52,699 bases of DNA from DATJZH01 sp052146815. Lineage in GTDB: Bacteria > Actinomycetota > Actinomycetes > Streptosporangiales > Streptosporangiaceae. A program made the translations under genes and the position numbers. The notes beneath the pieces are model-generated. The model worked only from the letters and a program-made list of their open reading frames with translations, was not told the DNA's origin and did no database searches. This document shows, in pieces, positions 8,477 to 15,643 of this stretch (position 1 is its first letter; each line of letters begins with the position of its first letter). The stretch covers positions 1 to 52,699 of the forward strand of contig JBKQMG010000118.1 in NCBI GenBank assembly GCA_052146815.1, in the 5' to 3' direction.

Positions 8477-8489
8477 TAGGGTTCGTCAG
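8477..8489 (+). promoter_or_regulatory. -10 box for a leaderless upstream ORF before metY
   Basis: TAGGGT at 8477-8482 is a good actinobacterial -10 hexamer, 7 nt before GTG 8490. This is the same spacing as at ispH and ychF in this window. No clear -35. Confidence 0.4.
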
Positions 8490-8597
8490 GTGTCCAGTCC
8501 GCAGCTGCCTGAGGCTCTGGCGAACCGGCGTTTCGCGCTGCCGATGGCCGGGGCGCATGTGCGGCGAATGTTCGACGAACGGTGTCGGGCACTCTGA
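8490..8597 (+). CDS. Putative 35-residue leaderless upstream peptide of metY
   Basis: GTG 8490 to TGA 8595-8597 encodes a short basic peptide beginning MSSPQLPEALANRRF and ending RRMFDERCRAL, with three Met counting the start and one Cys near the end. The start lies 7 nt after a TAGGGT -10 box, so ribosomes could load directly on the 5' end. It is followed by a strong hairpin (8603-8642) and then metY. Leaderless upstream ORFs that sense cysteine or methionine supply are known in mycobacteria, but this peptide lacks the usual run of Cys codons. It could instead be a chance frame; an open frame extends further upstream. Confidence 0.35.
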   Translation: MSSPQLPEALANRRFALPMAGAHVRRMFDERCRAL

Positions 8598-8602
8598 CGA
8601 GC

Positions 8603-8642
8603 GAGACCTGCCGGGGCGGCAGCGCAGCCCCGCCCGGGTCTC
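8603..8642 (+). terminator. Strong hairpin in the metY leader (terminator or attenuator candidate)
   Basis: GAGACC (8603-8608) pairs with GGTCTC (8637-8642), and CGGGGC (8612-8617) pairs with GCCCCG (8627-8632), with a small internal loop and a 9-nt apical loop. It starts 5 nt after the stop of the small upstream ORF, a position where a ribosome could affect its folding. Only two T residues follow, so it is not a classical intrinsic terminator. Confidence 0.45.
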
Positions 8643-8720
8643 TTACGTCCAGCATTCACGCCGGTCCGTGCCGCGTCAGTGCGGCAGAGCCACCCCGTAC
8701 ATTCCCGCAAGGAGATCCTG

Positions 8721-10034
8721 ATGTCCGATCAGCCCGAGTCCGCCGCCTGGTCCTTCGAGACCAAGCAGATACACGCCGGCGCGCAGCCCGACCCGACGAC
8801 CGGGTCGCGTGCTACGCCGATCTACCAGACCACCTCGTATACCTTCCGCGACACTGAGCACGCCGCGAACCTGTTCAGCTTGGCCGAGCCCGGCAACATC
8901 TACACCCGGATCATGAACCCGACGACCGACGTCGTGGAGCAGCGCCTGGCGGCGCTCGAGGGCGGGGTCGCGGCCGTCGCCCTGGCCTCCGGTCAGGCCG
9001 CCGAGACACTGACGGTCCTCACCCTGGCCGGTGCTGGCAGCCACATTGTCTCCAGCGCGTCCCTGTACGGCGGGACCTACAACCTGTTCCGCTACACGCT
9101 GCCGAAGATCGGGATCGATGTCACCTTCGTCGAGGACCCGGACGACCTCGAGGAGTGGCGGGCGGCCGCACGGCCCAGCACCAAGCTGTTCTTCGCCGAG
9201 ACCATCGGCAACCCGCGCAGCAACGTCCTCGACATCGAGGGCGTAGCGGGCGTCGCGCACGAGGTCGGCGTGCCGCTCGTGGTGGACAACACCGTGCCCA
9301 CCCCGTACGTGTCGCGGCCGCTGGAGTACGGCGCGGACATCATCGTGCACTCGGCCACGAAATTCCTCGGCGGCCACGGCACGATCATCGCCGGCGTCGT
9401 CGTCGACGGCGGGAGCTTCGACTTCGGCGCCCACGCCGACCGCTTCCCGGAGTTCACTGACCCCGACCCGAGCTACGGCGGCCTGCAGTACTGGCCCGTC
9501 CTTGGCCCGGGCGCGTTCGCGGCGAAGCTGCGCGTGCAGTTGCTGCGCGACACCGGCCCGGCGATCTCGCCATTCACCAGCTTCCTGCTCATCCAGGGCA
9601 TCGAGACGCTCTCGCTGCGGATCGAGCGGCACAACCAGAACGCGCAGGCGCTGGCCGAGTGGCTGGAAGGACGCGACGAGGTCGAGGCGGTCTACTACGC
9701 GGGCCTGCCGTCCAGTCGCTGGCACGCGGCCCAGCAGAAGTACCTGCCCCGCGGTGCGGGCGCGGTGCTTGCCTTCGACCTGCACGGCGGAGTGGAAGCC
9801 GGCCGGCGGTTCGTCGACTCGCTCCAGCTGTTCAGTCATCTGGCGAACATCGGTGACGTGCGGAGCCTGGTCGTTCACCCGGCGAGCACGACGCACAGCC
9901 AGCTCACCCCGCAGGAGCAGCTCAGCACCGGGGTCACGCCCGGCCTGGTGCGCCTGTCGGTCGGCCTCGAGGGGATCGAGGACCTCAAGGCTGACCTGGA
10001 AACCGGATTCCGCGCCGTGAAGTCGGTCAGCTGA
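8721..10034 (+). CDS. metY: O-acetylhomoserine sulfhydrylase
   Basis: A 437-residue PLP enzyme of the Cys/Met metabolism family. It makes homocysteine from O-acetylhomoserine and sulfide in the cytosol, the direct-sulfhydrylation route to methionine. Seen: TKQIHAGAQPDPTTGSRATP at the N-terminus, YTRIMNPT, the PLP lysine K214 in HSATKFLGGHG, and the C-terminal HPASTTHSQLTPQEQL and GLVRLSVGLE motifs. Length fits MetY (about 430) rather than the ~390 of MetB/MetC. The start is ATG 8721 with AAGGAG at 8709-8714; an upstream in-frame ATG at 8679 lacks a site. metX follows after 2 bp, so the two form an operon making and using O-acetylhomoserine. Confidence 0.95.
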   Translation: MSDQPESAAWSFETKQIHAGAQPDPTTGSRATPIYQTTSYTFRDTEHAANLFSLAEPGNIYTRIMNPTTDVVEQRLAALEGGVAAVALASGQAAETLTVLTLAGAGSHIVSSASLYGGTYNLFRYTLPKIGIDVTFVEDPDDLEEWRAAARPSTKLFFAETIGNPRSNVLDIEGVAGVAHEVGVPLVVDNTVPTPYVSRPLEYGADIIVHSATKFLGGHGTIIAGVVVDGGSFDFGAHADRFPEFTDPDPSYGGLQYWPVLGPGAFAAKLRVQLLRDTGPAISPFTSFLLIQGIETLSLRIERHNQNAQALAEWLEGRDEVEAVYYAGLPSSRWHAAQQKYLPRGAGAVLAFDLHGGVEAGRRFVDSLQLFSHLANIGDVRSLVVHPASTTHSQLTPQEQLSTGVTPGLVRLSVGLEGIEDLKADLETGFRAVKSVS

Positions 10035-10036
10035 CC

Positions 10037-11239
10037 GTGATTTCGCAGTCGGGTCTCCCTCCTGCCACCGGCGCGTGGCGGGAGGGAGACCCGCCGGGAC
10101 GCCGCCAGTGGTTCACGCTGAACGGCGAATTCCCGCTGGAAGCAGGCGGCGCGCTGCCGGACGTGCGGCTGGCCTACGAGACGTGGGGCACGCTGGCCGA
10201 AGACCGGTCCAACGCGGTGCTCGTGCTGCACGCGCTCACCGGCGACAGCCATGTCACCGGGCCCGCCGAGCCCGGCCACCCGACGTCGGGCTGGTGGCGG
10301 GAGCTGATCGGGCCCGGCCGGGCGCTCGACCCGGCCACCTGGTACGTGGTCGCGCCCAATGCGCTCGGCGGCTGTCAGGGCAGCACCGGGCCGGCCTCGC
10401 TGGCCCCGGACGGGCGGCCCTGGGGCAGCAGGTTCCCGTTCATCACCATCCGCGATCAGGTGGCCGCCGAGGTCGCCCTGGCGGACGCGCTCGGCATCAC
10501 CGGCTGGGCGGCCGTCGTCGGCGGCTCGCTGGGCGGCATGCGCGCGCTGGAGTGGGGGGTGAGCGCCCCCGGCCGGGTGAGGTCGCTGTTCCTGCTCGCG
10601 TGCCCGGCTGCAGCCTCGGCCGAGCAGATCGCCTGGACCGCCCCCCAGCTGCATGCGATCCGCGCCGACCCCGGCTGGCGGGGCGGCGACTACTACGATG
10701 CCAAGCCCGGCGAGGGGCCGTACCGCGGCCTGGGGGTCGCGCGGCGCATCGCTCATGTCACTTACCGCAGCGAGCCTGAGCTGGGCGCCCGTTTCGGCCG
10801 CCGGCATCAGGACAGCGAGCATCCCTGGGACGGCGGACGGTACGCCGTCGAGTCCTACCTGGACCATCACGCTGACAAGCTCGCCTGGCGCTTCGACGCC
10901 GGCAGCTATGTCGTGCTGACCGAGGCGATGAACAGCCACGACGCCGGCCGCGACCGGGGCGGTGTGGCCGCGGCGCTGGGCCGGGTGCAGGCCGCCACTG
11001 TTGTGGCCGGCATCGACAGCGACCGGCTTTACCCGCTCAGCCAGCAGGAGGAGCTAGCCGCCGGGATTCCGGGGGCAGGCAGCGTGCGGCTGATCAGCTC
11101 TCCCTACGGTCACGACGGCTTCCTCATCGAGGCCGGCCAGGTCGGCGAGATTCTCGGCGAGATGCTCGCGGGCGTCGCCCGTGATCGGGCCGGCGCCGAT
11201 CGCGGCCGGGCCGGCTGCGGCGTCAGCCGTCAAAGTTGA
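10037..11239 (+). CDS. metX: Homoserine O-acetyltransferase
   Basis: A 400-residue alpha/beta-hydrolase-fold enzyme that acetylates homoserine with acetyl-CoA, supplying MetY immediately upstream. Seen: LVLHALTGDSH, GGCQGSTGP (oxyanion region), the nucleophile S164 in VGGSLGGMRALEW, the acid in GIDSDRLYPL and the His in SPYGHDGFLIE. GTG 10037 starts 2 nt after the metY stop, which suggests translational coupling; no separate ribosome binding site is needed. The last ~20 residues are Arg/Gly-rich and overlap the convergent glpX stop by 17 bp, so the C-terminal tail may be an extension by stop-codon loss. Confidence 0.94.
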   Translation: MISQSGLPPATGAWREGDPPGRRQWFTLNGEFPLEAGGALPDVRLAYETWGTLAEDRSNAVLVLHALTGDSHVTGPAEPGHPTSGWWRELIGPGRALDPATWYVVAPNALGGCQGSTGPASLAPDGRPWGSRFPFITIRDQVAAEVALADALGITGWAAVVGGSLGGMRALEWGVSAPGRVRSLFLLACPAAASAEQIAWTAPQLHAIRADPGWRGGDYYDAKPGEGPYRGLGVARRIAHVTYRSEPELGARFGRRHQDSEHPWDGGRYAVESYLDHHADKLAWRFDAGSYVVLTEAMNSHDAGRDRGGVAAALGRVQAATVVAGIDSDRLYPLSQQEELAAGIPGAGSVRLISSPYGHDGFLIEAGQVGEILGEMLAGVARDRAGADRGRAGCGVSRQS

Positions 11240-12287
11240 CGGCGCTGTAGGCATTGAGCTTCCAGAGCTGGTGCTCGCTGTGAATCGTGCGCAGGGTCCC
11301 GGAACGGGCGCGCATGACCAGCGACTCCGTGATCGCCCCGCCGGACCGGTAGCGCACTCCGGCCAGCAGTTCGCCATCGGTGATCCCGGTGGCCGCGAAG
11401 AAAGCGTCGTCGGAGGCCACCAGGTCGTCAGTGGTCAGGACCCGGCTCAGGTCGTGCCCGGCGTCCACGGCGCGGGCGCGCTCCGCGTCGTCCCTCGGGG
11501 TGAGCTTGCCCTGGATCATGCCGCCCAGGCACTTGATGGCACAGGCGGCGATGATGCCCTCGGGCGTGCCGCCGATGCCGAGCAGCAGGTCGACGCCAGT
11601 GCCCTCGCGGGCCGCCATGATGGCGCCCGCCACGTCGCCGTCAGTGATCAGCTTGATCCGTGCCCCGGCCGCCCGTACCTCCGAGATGAGCTCGGCGTGC
11701 CGCGGCCGGTCCAGGATGACCACCGTGACGTCGTGCGGCGAGCAGTGCTTGGCCCGGGCCACTGCGGCGATGTTGTCGGCGGTCGGGGCGTCGATGTCGA
11801 CGACATCAGCGGCCTGCGGTCCGGTGACCAGCTTGGACATGTAGAAGACGGCCGACGGGTCATACATCGAGCCGCGGGCGCTGACGGCGATGACGGCGAT
11901 CGCGTTCGGCATGCCGTTAGCGCACAGGCGGGTGCCGTCGATCGGGTCGACGGCCACGTCGCACAGCGGGCCGCTGCCGTCGCCCACCTGCTCGCCGTTG
12001 TAGAGCATCGGCGCGGCGTCCTTCTCGCCCTCGCCGATGACGACGACGCCGTTCATCGACACCGTGTTGATCAGCAGCCGCATGGCGTTGACCGCGGCTG
12101 CGTCCGCGTCGTTCTTGTCGCCGCGCCCCACCCAGCGCGCTGCCGTCATGGCCGCGGCCTCGGTCACCCTGGCGAGCTCCATGGCGAGGTTACGGTCCGG
12201 CGCGCGCCGTCCCGGCTCGGGCAGCGCCGCCACGCTCGCCGGCAGCTCGCCGCCCGCCGGAGTGGCAGTGGTGTGGTTCTCGGTCAT
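11223..12287 (-). CDS. glpX: Class II fructose-1,6-bisphosphatase
   Basis: A 354-residue cytosolic enzyme hydrolysing fructose-1,6-bisphosphate to fructose-6-phosphate in gluconeogenesis. GlpX signatures are complete: GRGDKNDADAAAVNAMR, IGEGEKDAAPMLYNGE, VDPIDGTRLCANG, the substrate-site ITDGDVAGAI and LLGIGGTPEGI. In Actinobacteria this is usually the only FBPase; it corresponds to Rv1099c of M. tuberculosis. The N-terminal ~30 residues are a flexible Ala/Pro region. ATG 12287 has AGGGAAGG about 10 nt upstream and a TAGGAT -10 at 12325-12320. Divergent from the TetR gene, with a palindrome in the promoter spacer. Confidence 0.96.
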   Translation of the reverse strand: MTENHTTATPAGGELPASVAALPEPGRRAPDRNLAMELARVTEAAAMTAARWVGRGDKNDADAAAVNAMRLLINTVSMNGVVVIGEGEKDAAPMLYNGEQVGDGSGPLCDVAVDPIDGTRLCANGMPNAIAVIAVSARGSMYDPSAVFYMSKLVTGPQAADVVDIDAPTADNIAAVARAKHCSPHDVTVVILDRPRHAELISEVRAAGARIKLITDGDVAGAIMAAREGTGVDLLLGIGGTPEGIIAACAIKCLGGMIQGKLTPRDDAERARAVDAGHDLSRVLTTDDLVASDDAFFAATGITDGELLAGVRYRSGGAITESLVMRARSGTLRTIHSEHQLWKLNAYSAVNFDG

Positions 12288-12319
12288 GACGGATGCGCCT
12301 TCCCTGTGGCCGTGATGAA

Positions 12320-12343
12320 ATCCTATGTAGTCCGCCAGCGGAC
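12320..12343 (-). promoter_or_regulatory. glpX -10 box with palindromic operator candidate in its spacer
   Basis: On the minus strand TAGGAT (12325-12320) is the -10. Immediately upstream GTCCGC-CA-GCGGAC (12330-12343) is a perfect 6-bp inverted repeat with a 2-bp centre. It occupies the -10/-35 spacer, a classic repressor position. The adjacent divergent TetR-family gene is the natural candidate binder. Confidence 0.5.
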
Positions 12344-12355
12344 GTTAGCCCTAAT

Positions 12356-12394
12356 ACCGACCCAGTTTCCACGACCAGCACCGACCGAGTTTCC
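12356..12394 (+). repeat. Two 15-bp direct repeats before the TetR gene
   Basis: ACCGACCCAGTTTCC at 12356-12370 and ACCGACCGAGTTTCC at 12380-12394 differ at one base and are 24 bp apart. They sit between the palindrome and the ribosome binding site of the TetR gene. They may be regulator half-sites or a local duplication. Confidence 0.5.
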
Positions 12395-12415
12395 CCGAGG
12401 AGAGTCGCTGATCCG

Positions 12416-13045
12416 ATGAACCCAGGCCCCGCCCAGCCGTTCGCGCGCGCCTCCGTTCGCGGCGCAGCGACGCGCAGCGGGCTGCTGGCGGCCGCGCGGG
12501 AAGTGTTCCTCTCCGAGGGCTACGCGCACGCCGGGATCACCGAGATCGTGGCGCTGGCCGGAGCGAGCGTCGGCAGCCTTTATCACCATTTCTCCGGCAA
12601 GGCCGACCTTTACGTCACCCTCTACGAAGAGCTGGACAACCTGAATGCCGAGCGGACCCGGCTGGCGGTCCGGCGGGCACGGGCGGCGGGCGTCACTGAC
12701 CCCATGCAGCTCTTCCTGGCCGGCGCGCGGGGCTATCTGGAAGTGTGCGTGGAGCAGCGGGAACTCGCCGGGCTCTTCGTGCGCGGGGACGGCCCGCCGG
12801 GCTTCGAGCGGGCCTGGCGGCAGCGGCTGGCGGCCTGGGCCACCAGGAACACCGAGTTCTTCGCCCGCAGCGCCGAGCCGCTGGACGAGGCGGTGGCCAT
12901 TGTCACGACCGGTGCGCTCATGGTGGCGGTCGCCGAGATGTCGCAGGCCGCCGACGCGCAGGCCGCCCGGCGCATCGCCGACGGCGTGCTGGAAGTGCTG
13001 GCCCGGCTCAGCCCGCCGCGGCGCTCCGGGCGCGCTGGGCGGTAG
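12416..13045 (+). CDS. TetR/AcrR family transcriptional regulator
   Basis: A 209-residue one-domain repressor. The N-terminal DNA-binding helices are clear: TRSGLLAAAREVFLSEGYAH, then GITEIVALAGASVGSLYHHF (recognition helix region), then SGKADLYVTLYEEL. The C-terminal ~145 residues are helical and ligand-binding by family; no ligand can be inferred. ATG 12416 is preceded by GAGGAGA at 12397-12403, slightly far at 12 nt. It is divergent from glpX across 128 bp containing a TetR-like palindrome and two direct repeats, so it may control itself and glpX. Confidence 0.88.
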   Translation: MNPGPAQPFARASVRGAATRSGLLAAAREVFLSEGYAHAGITEIVALAGASVGSLYHHFSGKADLYVTLYEELDNLNAERTRLAVRRARAAGVTDPMQLFLAGARGYLEVCVEQRELAGLFVRGDGPPGFERAWRQRLAAWATRNTEFFARSAEPLDEAVAIVTTGALMVAVAEMSQAADAQAARRIADGVLEVLARLSPPRRSGRAGR

Positions 13046-13083
13046 CACGCGGACATCACGTCGACGCCAGCGGTCTGCCCGGC

Positions 13084-13344
13084 TCAGAACGGGGCCGAGG
13101 GATCGCGGCCATCCTCGGGGCGCGGCGCCGTCGCCGCGGCGAGCCGGGCACGGGCGCCTTCGAGCCACTCCTCGCAGATGCTGGCCAGCCGCTCGCCCCG
13201 CTCCCACAGTTCCAGCGACTGCTCCAGGGTCAGGCCGCCGGCCTCCAGGCGCTTGACCAGCTCGGTCAGCTCATCGCGCGCCTGCTCGTAAGGCAGCCGG
13301 CCGTGGGCCGAGGCTGACTGCGGTGCGGTATCGGGTGCCGTCAC
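13084..13344 (-). CDS. xseB: Exodeoxyribonuclease VII small subunit
   Basis: An 86-residue helical protein. LPYEQARDELTELVKRLEAG and LTLEQSLELWERGERLA are the XseB family signature. XseB forms a multi-subunit complex with XseA, degrading single-stranded DNA in both directions and supporting repair. The ~17-residue N-terminal and ~15-residue C-terminal extensions are low complexity. It is separated from xseA by a 2-kb acyltransferase gene, although the two are usually adjacent. GTG 13344 has its own leaderless -10 (TAGGGT), so it may be expressed independently. Confidence 0.93.
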   Translation of the reverse strand: MTAPDTAPQSASAHGRLPYEQARDELTELVKRLEAGGLTLEQSLELWERGERLASICEEWLEGARARLAAATAPRPEDGRDPSAPF

Positions 13345-13356
13345 ACTGTCACCCTA
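13345..13356 (-). promoter_or_regulatory. Leaderless -10 box of xseB
   Basis: On the minus strand TAGGGT (13356-13351), six bases (GACAGT), then GTG 13344. There is no Shine-Dalgarno site. It lies in the 44-bp gap after the acyltransferase stop. Confidence 0.5.
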
Positions 13357-13388
13357 GCTGTCCGCCTGATCCAGCGCCTGCCGGCCGG

Positions 13389-15440
13389 CTACAGCGGGCG
13401 GCGGCCCGGGACCTGGATCTGAGCGGCCCGGGCCGCCGGCGCCGCGTGCGGCTGCCCGGCGCTGACCGCGGACCGTGCCACCGCCTGCACGAGCCGGGCG
13501 TAGAGCGCGCCGCCGTCCGGCTGCGGGTGGACGCCGTCCCCCCACAGCAGATTCGTGCGGTGCTCGATGGCCGACTTCCAGTTGACCACCGAGACGTTCG
13601 GGTAATGCCGGGCGGCCCAGCTGATGCTCTGATTGTCCTGGTTCTCCCACGGCAGCGGGACGAACACGTTGACGAGCACCAGGCGGCGATCCGGGCCGAC
13701 CAGCGCGTGCAGCTGCCGGAGCTGCGCGGGCGTCACGGTCCCGTTGGTGCCAAGGCCCACGACCACGACCGGGCGGAGCAGATGATCCGCGGCCAGCTGC
13801 CTGACGACCTGCAGGCCTGCGCTCATCTGCCGGCTGACCTCGGCGTCGATGTAGATGCCGGGCATAGCAGCGTGCAGCTCGGGAGCGGCGGCGAGCATCA
13901 CCGAGTCGCCGACGGCAGTCATCATCGAGCCGGAGAACCGGATCCGGTGACTGCCGGCCGTCCCCGCCATCAGCGCCGGCGCCGGAACGGTCGTCCCCGA
14001 CGGCACGGTCAGCTCCCGAGGGGCCGCCGGCGGCGTCTGGGTGACCTGCTGCGCCCTGGCGATCTGCTGCTGCAGGGTCGAGCCGGCCGGGGAATGCAGG
14101 ATGCCGTAGCCGGCCGTGCAGGCCACGGTGAAGACGGCAAGCGGGATGGTCAGCGGGAGCGCACGGGCCGGCGATCGCCGGGCGGCGGCCACGGTAGCCG
14201 CCAGCTTCGCCTGCGCGGCCCGCAGGCTGACCCGCAGCCCGCGCCGCAGCACAGGCTCCTCGACCCAGCGCCACGACGCGGCGGCCAGGCCGATGGGCAG
14301 GACCGTCTCGAGGATCCGTACCGGCACGGTGGTGTCCGACGCCGTGCGCGCGACCGCGGCGGCCAGCGCGATCACCGGCCAGTGCCACAGGTAGATCCCG
14401 TAGGAGCGGATGCCGAGCCAGCGCAGCGGGCCCCAGGCCAGCGCCCGGCTGACCGCGCCAGGGCTGATCGCGGCCACCACCAGGCCGCCCGCCGCGAGCG
14501 CCGCGAGAACCAGCCCGGCGGGGTACACGGCCGGGTCGCTGCCCGAGAAGTGCCAGGCCGCCCAGGCCAGCACGGCGATGCTCACCAGCCCCAGCACGTC
14601 GAGGCGCCGGGCCACGACCGCCGGTGCTGCCGCCAGGCGCGCCAGCGGCCAGCTCAGCGCCAGCGCCGCGCCGACCAGCAGCGCGGTCGCATGGGTGTCG
14701 GTCCCGTAGTAGACCAGGGACGGATCCGAGGGGGTGTAGATCGCCAGCATGAGGAGCGCGGAGCAGGCTGCGGCCACCCAGGCCACCGCGGCGCGTGCCC
14801 GGCCAGGGAGCCGGGCCAGGACGACGGCCAGGATGAGCGGCCAGATCAGGTAGAACTGCTCCTCCACGGCGAGCGACCACAAGTGCTGCAGCGGCGGCGG
14901 CGGCCCGAATCTGGCGAAGTAGGACTGATGCGCCAGCGCCTGCCACCAGTTGCTCGTGTAAGTGACGGCCCCGAGCAGCGCAGGCCGCAGGCTGCCCAGC
15001 TGATCGGGGGCCAGTACCGCGACGGCGGCGGTAACCGCGACGAGCACGACGGCCAGAGCCGGCAGCAGCCGGCGCGCGCGCCGTATCCAGAAGCCGCGCA
15101 GATCGATCCGGCCCTGGCGGCCGAACTGCACAGCCAGCAGATCGGTAATGAGAAAGCCGCTCAGAACGAAGAACACATCGACGCCGAGGAATCCGCCGGG
15201 CAGCAGCGAGAGGTTCTCATGGAAAGCGATGACGGCCAGCACCGCCAGAGCGCGCACTCCGTCCAGGCCGGGCGCACGCGGCGCTTGTGCCCGCGTGGCC
15301 GGGGGCGCTTCCGCGGCGGGCCCGACCTGGCCGGCATCAGGAGGAGCAGCCGGCCGATGCGGCCGCTGCGCGCCTGCGGTCCGGGCTGGCACCGGCCTGC
15401 GGATCTTGCCGCGCTTGGTCGTTGCTGGCACCACAGGCAC
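13389..15440 (-). CDS. OafA/YrhL-type membrane acyltransferase fused to an SGNH-like domain
   Basis: A 683-residue protein. Residues ~55-410 are an acyltransferase-3 domain with about ten membrane helices: GLDGVRALAVLAVIAFHENL carries the catalytic-region His, GVDVFFVLSGFLITDLL and LQHLWSLAVEEQFYLIWPL are family motifs. One more helix lies near 435. Residues ~495-660 resemble an SGNH/GDSL domain: TAVGDSVMLAAAPEL has the block-I GDS Ser, GLGTNGT the block-III Asn, and WGDGVHPQPDGG the Asp/His pair. This layout is known for O-acetylation of peptidoglycan or surface glycans, moving acetyl across the membrane to an outer acceptor. GTG 15440 has AGGGGGGG upstream. It separates xseB from xseA. Confidence 0.85.
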   Translation of the reverse strand: MPVVPATTKRGKIRRPVPARTAGAQRPHRPAAPPDAGQVGPAAEAPPATRAQAPRAPGLDGVRALAVLAVIAFHENLSLLPGGFLGVDVFFVLSGFLITDLLAVQFGRQGRIDLRGFWIRRARRLLPALAVVLVAVTAAVAVLAPDQLGSLRPALLGAVTYTSNWWQALAHQSYFARFGPPPPLQHLWSLAVEEQFYLIWPLILAVVLARLPGRARAAVAWVAAACSALLMLAIYTPSDPSLVYYGTDTHATALLVGAALALSWPLARLAAAPAVVARRLDVLGLVSIAVLAWAAWHFSGSDPAVYPAGLVLAALAAGGLVVAAISPGAVSRALAWGPLRWLGIRSYGIYLWHWPVIALAAAVARTASDTTVPVRILETVLPIGLAAASWRWVEEPVLRRGLRVSLRAAQAKLAATVAAARRSPARALPLTIPLAVFTVACTAGYGILHSPAGSTLQQQIARAQQVTQTPPAAPRELTVPSGTTVPAPALMAGTAGSHRIRFSGSMMTAVGDSVMLAAAPELHAAMPGIYIDAEVSRQMSAGLQVVRQLAADHLLRPVVVVGLGTNGTVTPAQLRQLHALVGPDRRLVLVNVFVPLPWENQDNQSISWAARHYPNVSVVNWKSAIEHRTNLLWGDGVHPQPDGGALYARLVQAVARSAVSAGQPHAAPAARAAQIQVPGRRPL

Positions 15441-15613
15441 GCTTGGCCCCCCCTGAGCTGGCGATCACTCACTCACATGGCTGACGGTGAGCCGGAGGGC
15501 GGATAGCCGCCGAACGCATCAGGCAAATGCCGCGATCAAGCGGGATGCCATTGTGCCGTCGCCAATGAGAGCTAGCTTAGTTTTCGCCATAAGGGTGACG
15601 CCGGAAACGCCAC

Positions 15614-15632
15614 GCAGAGTAATTAGCTCTGC
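15614..15632 (-). terminator. Hairpin downstream of xseA
   Basis: GCAGAG (15614-15619) and CTCTGC (15627-15632) form a perfect 6-bp stem with a TAATTAG loop, 11 nt beyond the xseA stop. No U-run follows. The surrounding 15560-15680 is markedly AT-rich for this genome. The rest of the 203-bp gap to 15441 must carry the acyltransferase promoter, which I cannot define. Confidence 0.4.
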
Positions 15633-15643
15633 CTAACTTGTTA

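Noticed and set aside
8477..8720. SAM riboswitch ahead of metY
   Set aside because: Looked for SAM-I and SAM-IV core sequences such as the GCCGGCAACC-type segment; none found. GTTCGTC/GACGAAC (8481-8487, 8574-8580) could be a closing stem, but the predicted transcript starts inside or after the first arm.
8676..9896. 406-codon minus-strand open frame
   Set aside because: Lies opposite metY, whose motifs are complete; no recognisable domains.
13323..15506. 727-codon plus-strand open frame
   Set aside because: Antisense of the acyltransferase-SGNH gene; composition is typical of a high-GC shadow frame.
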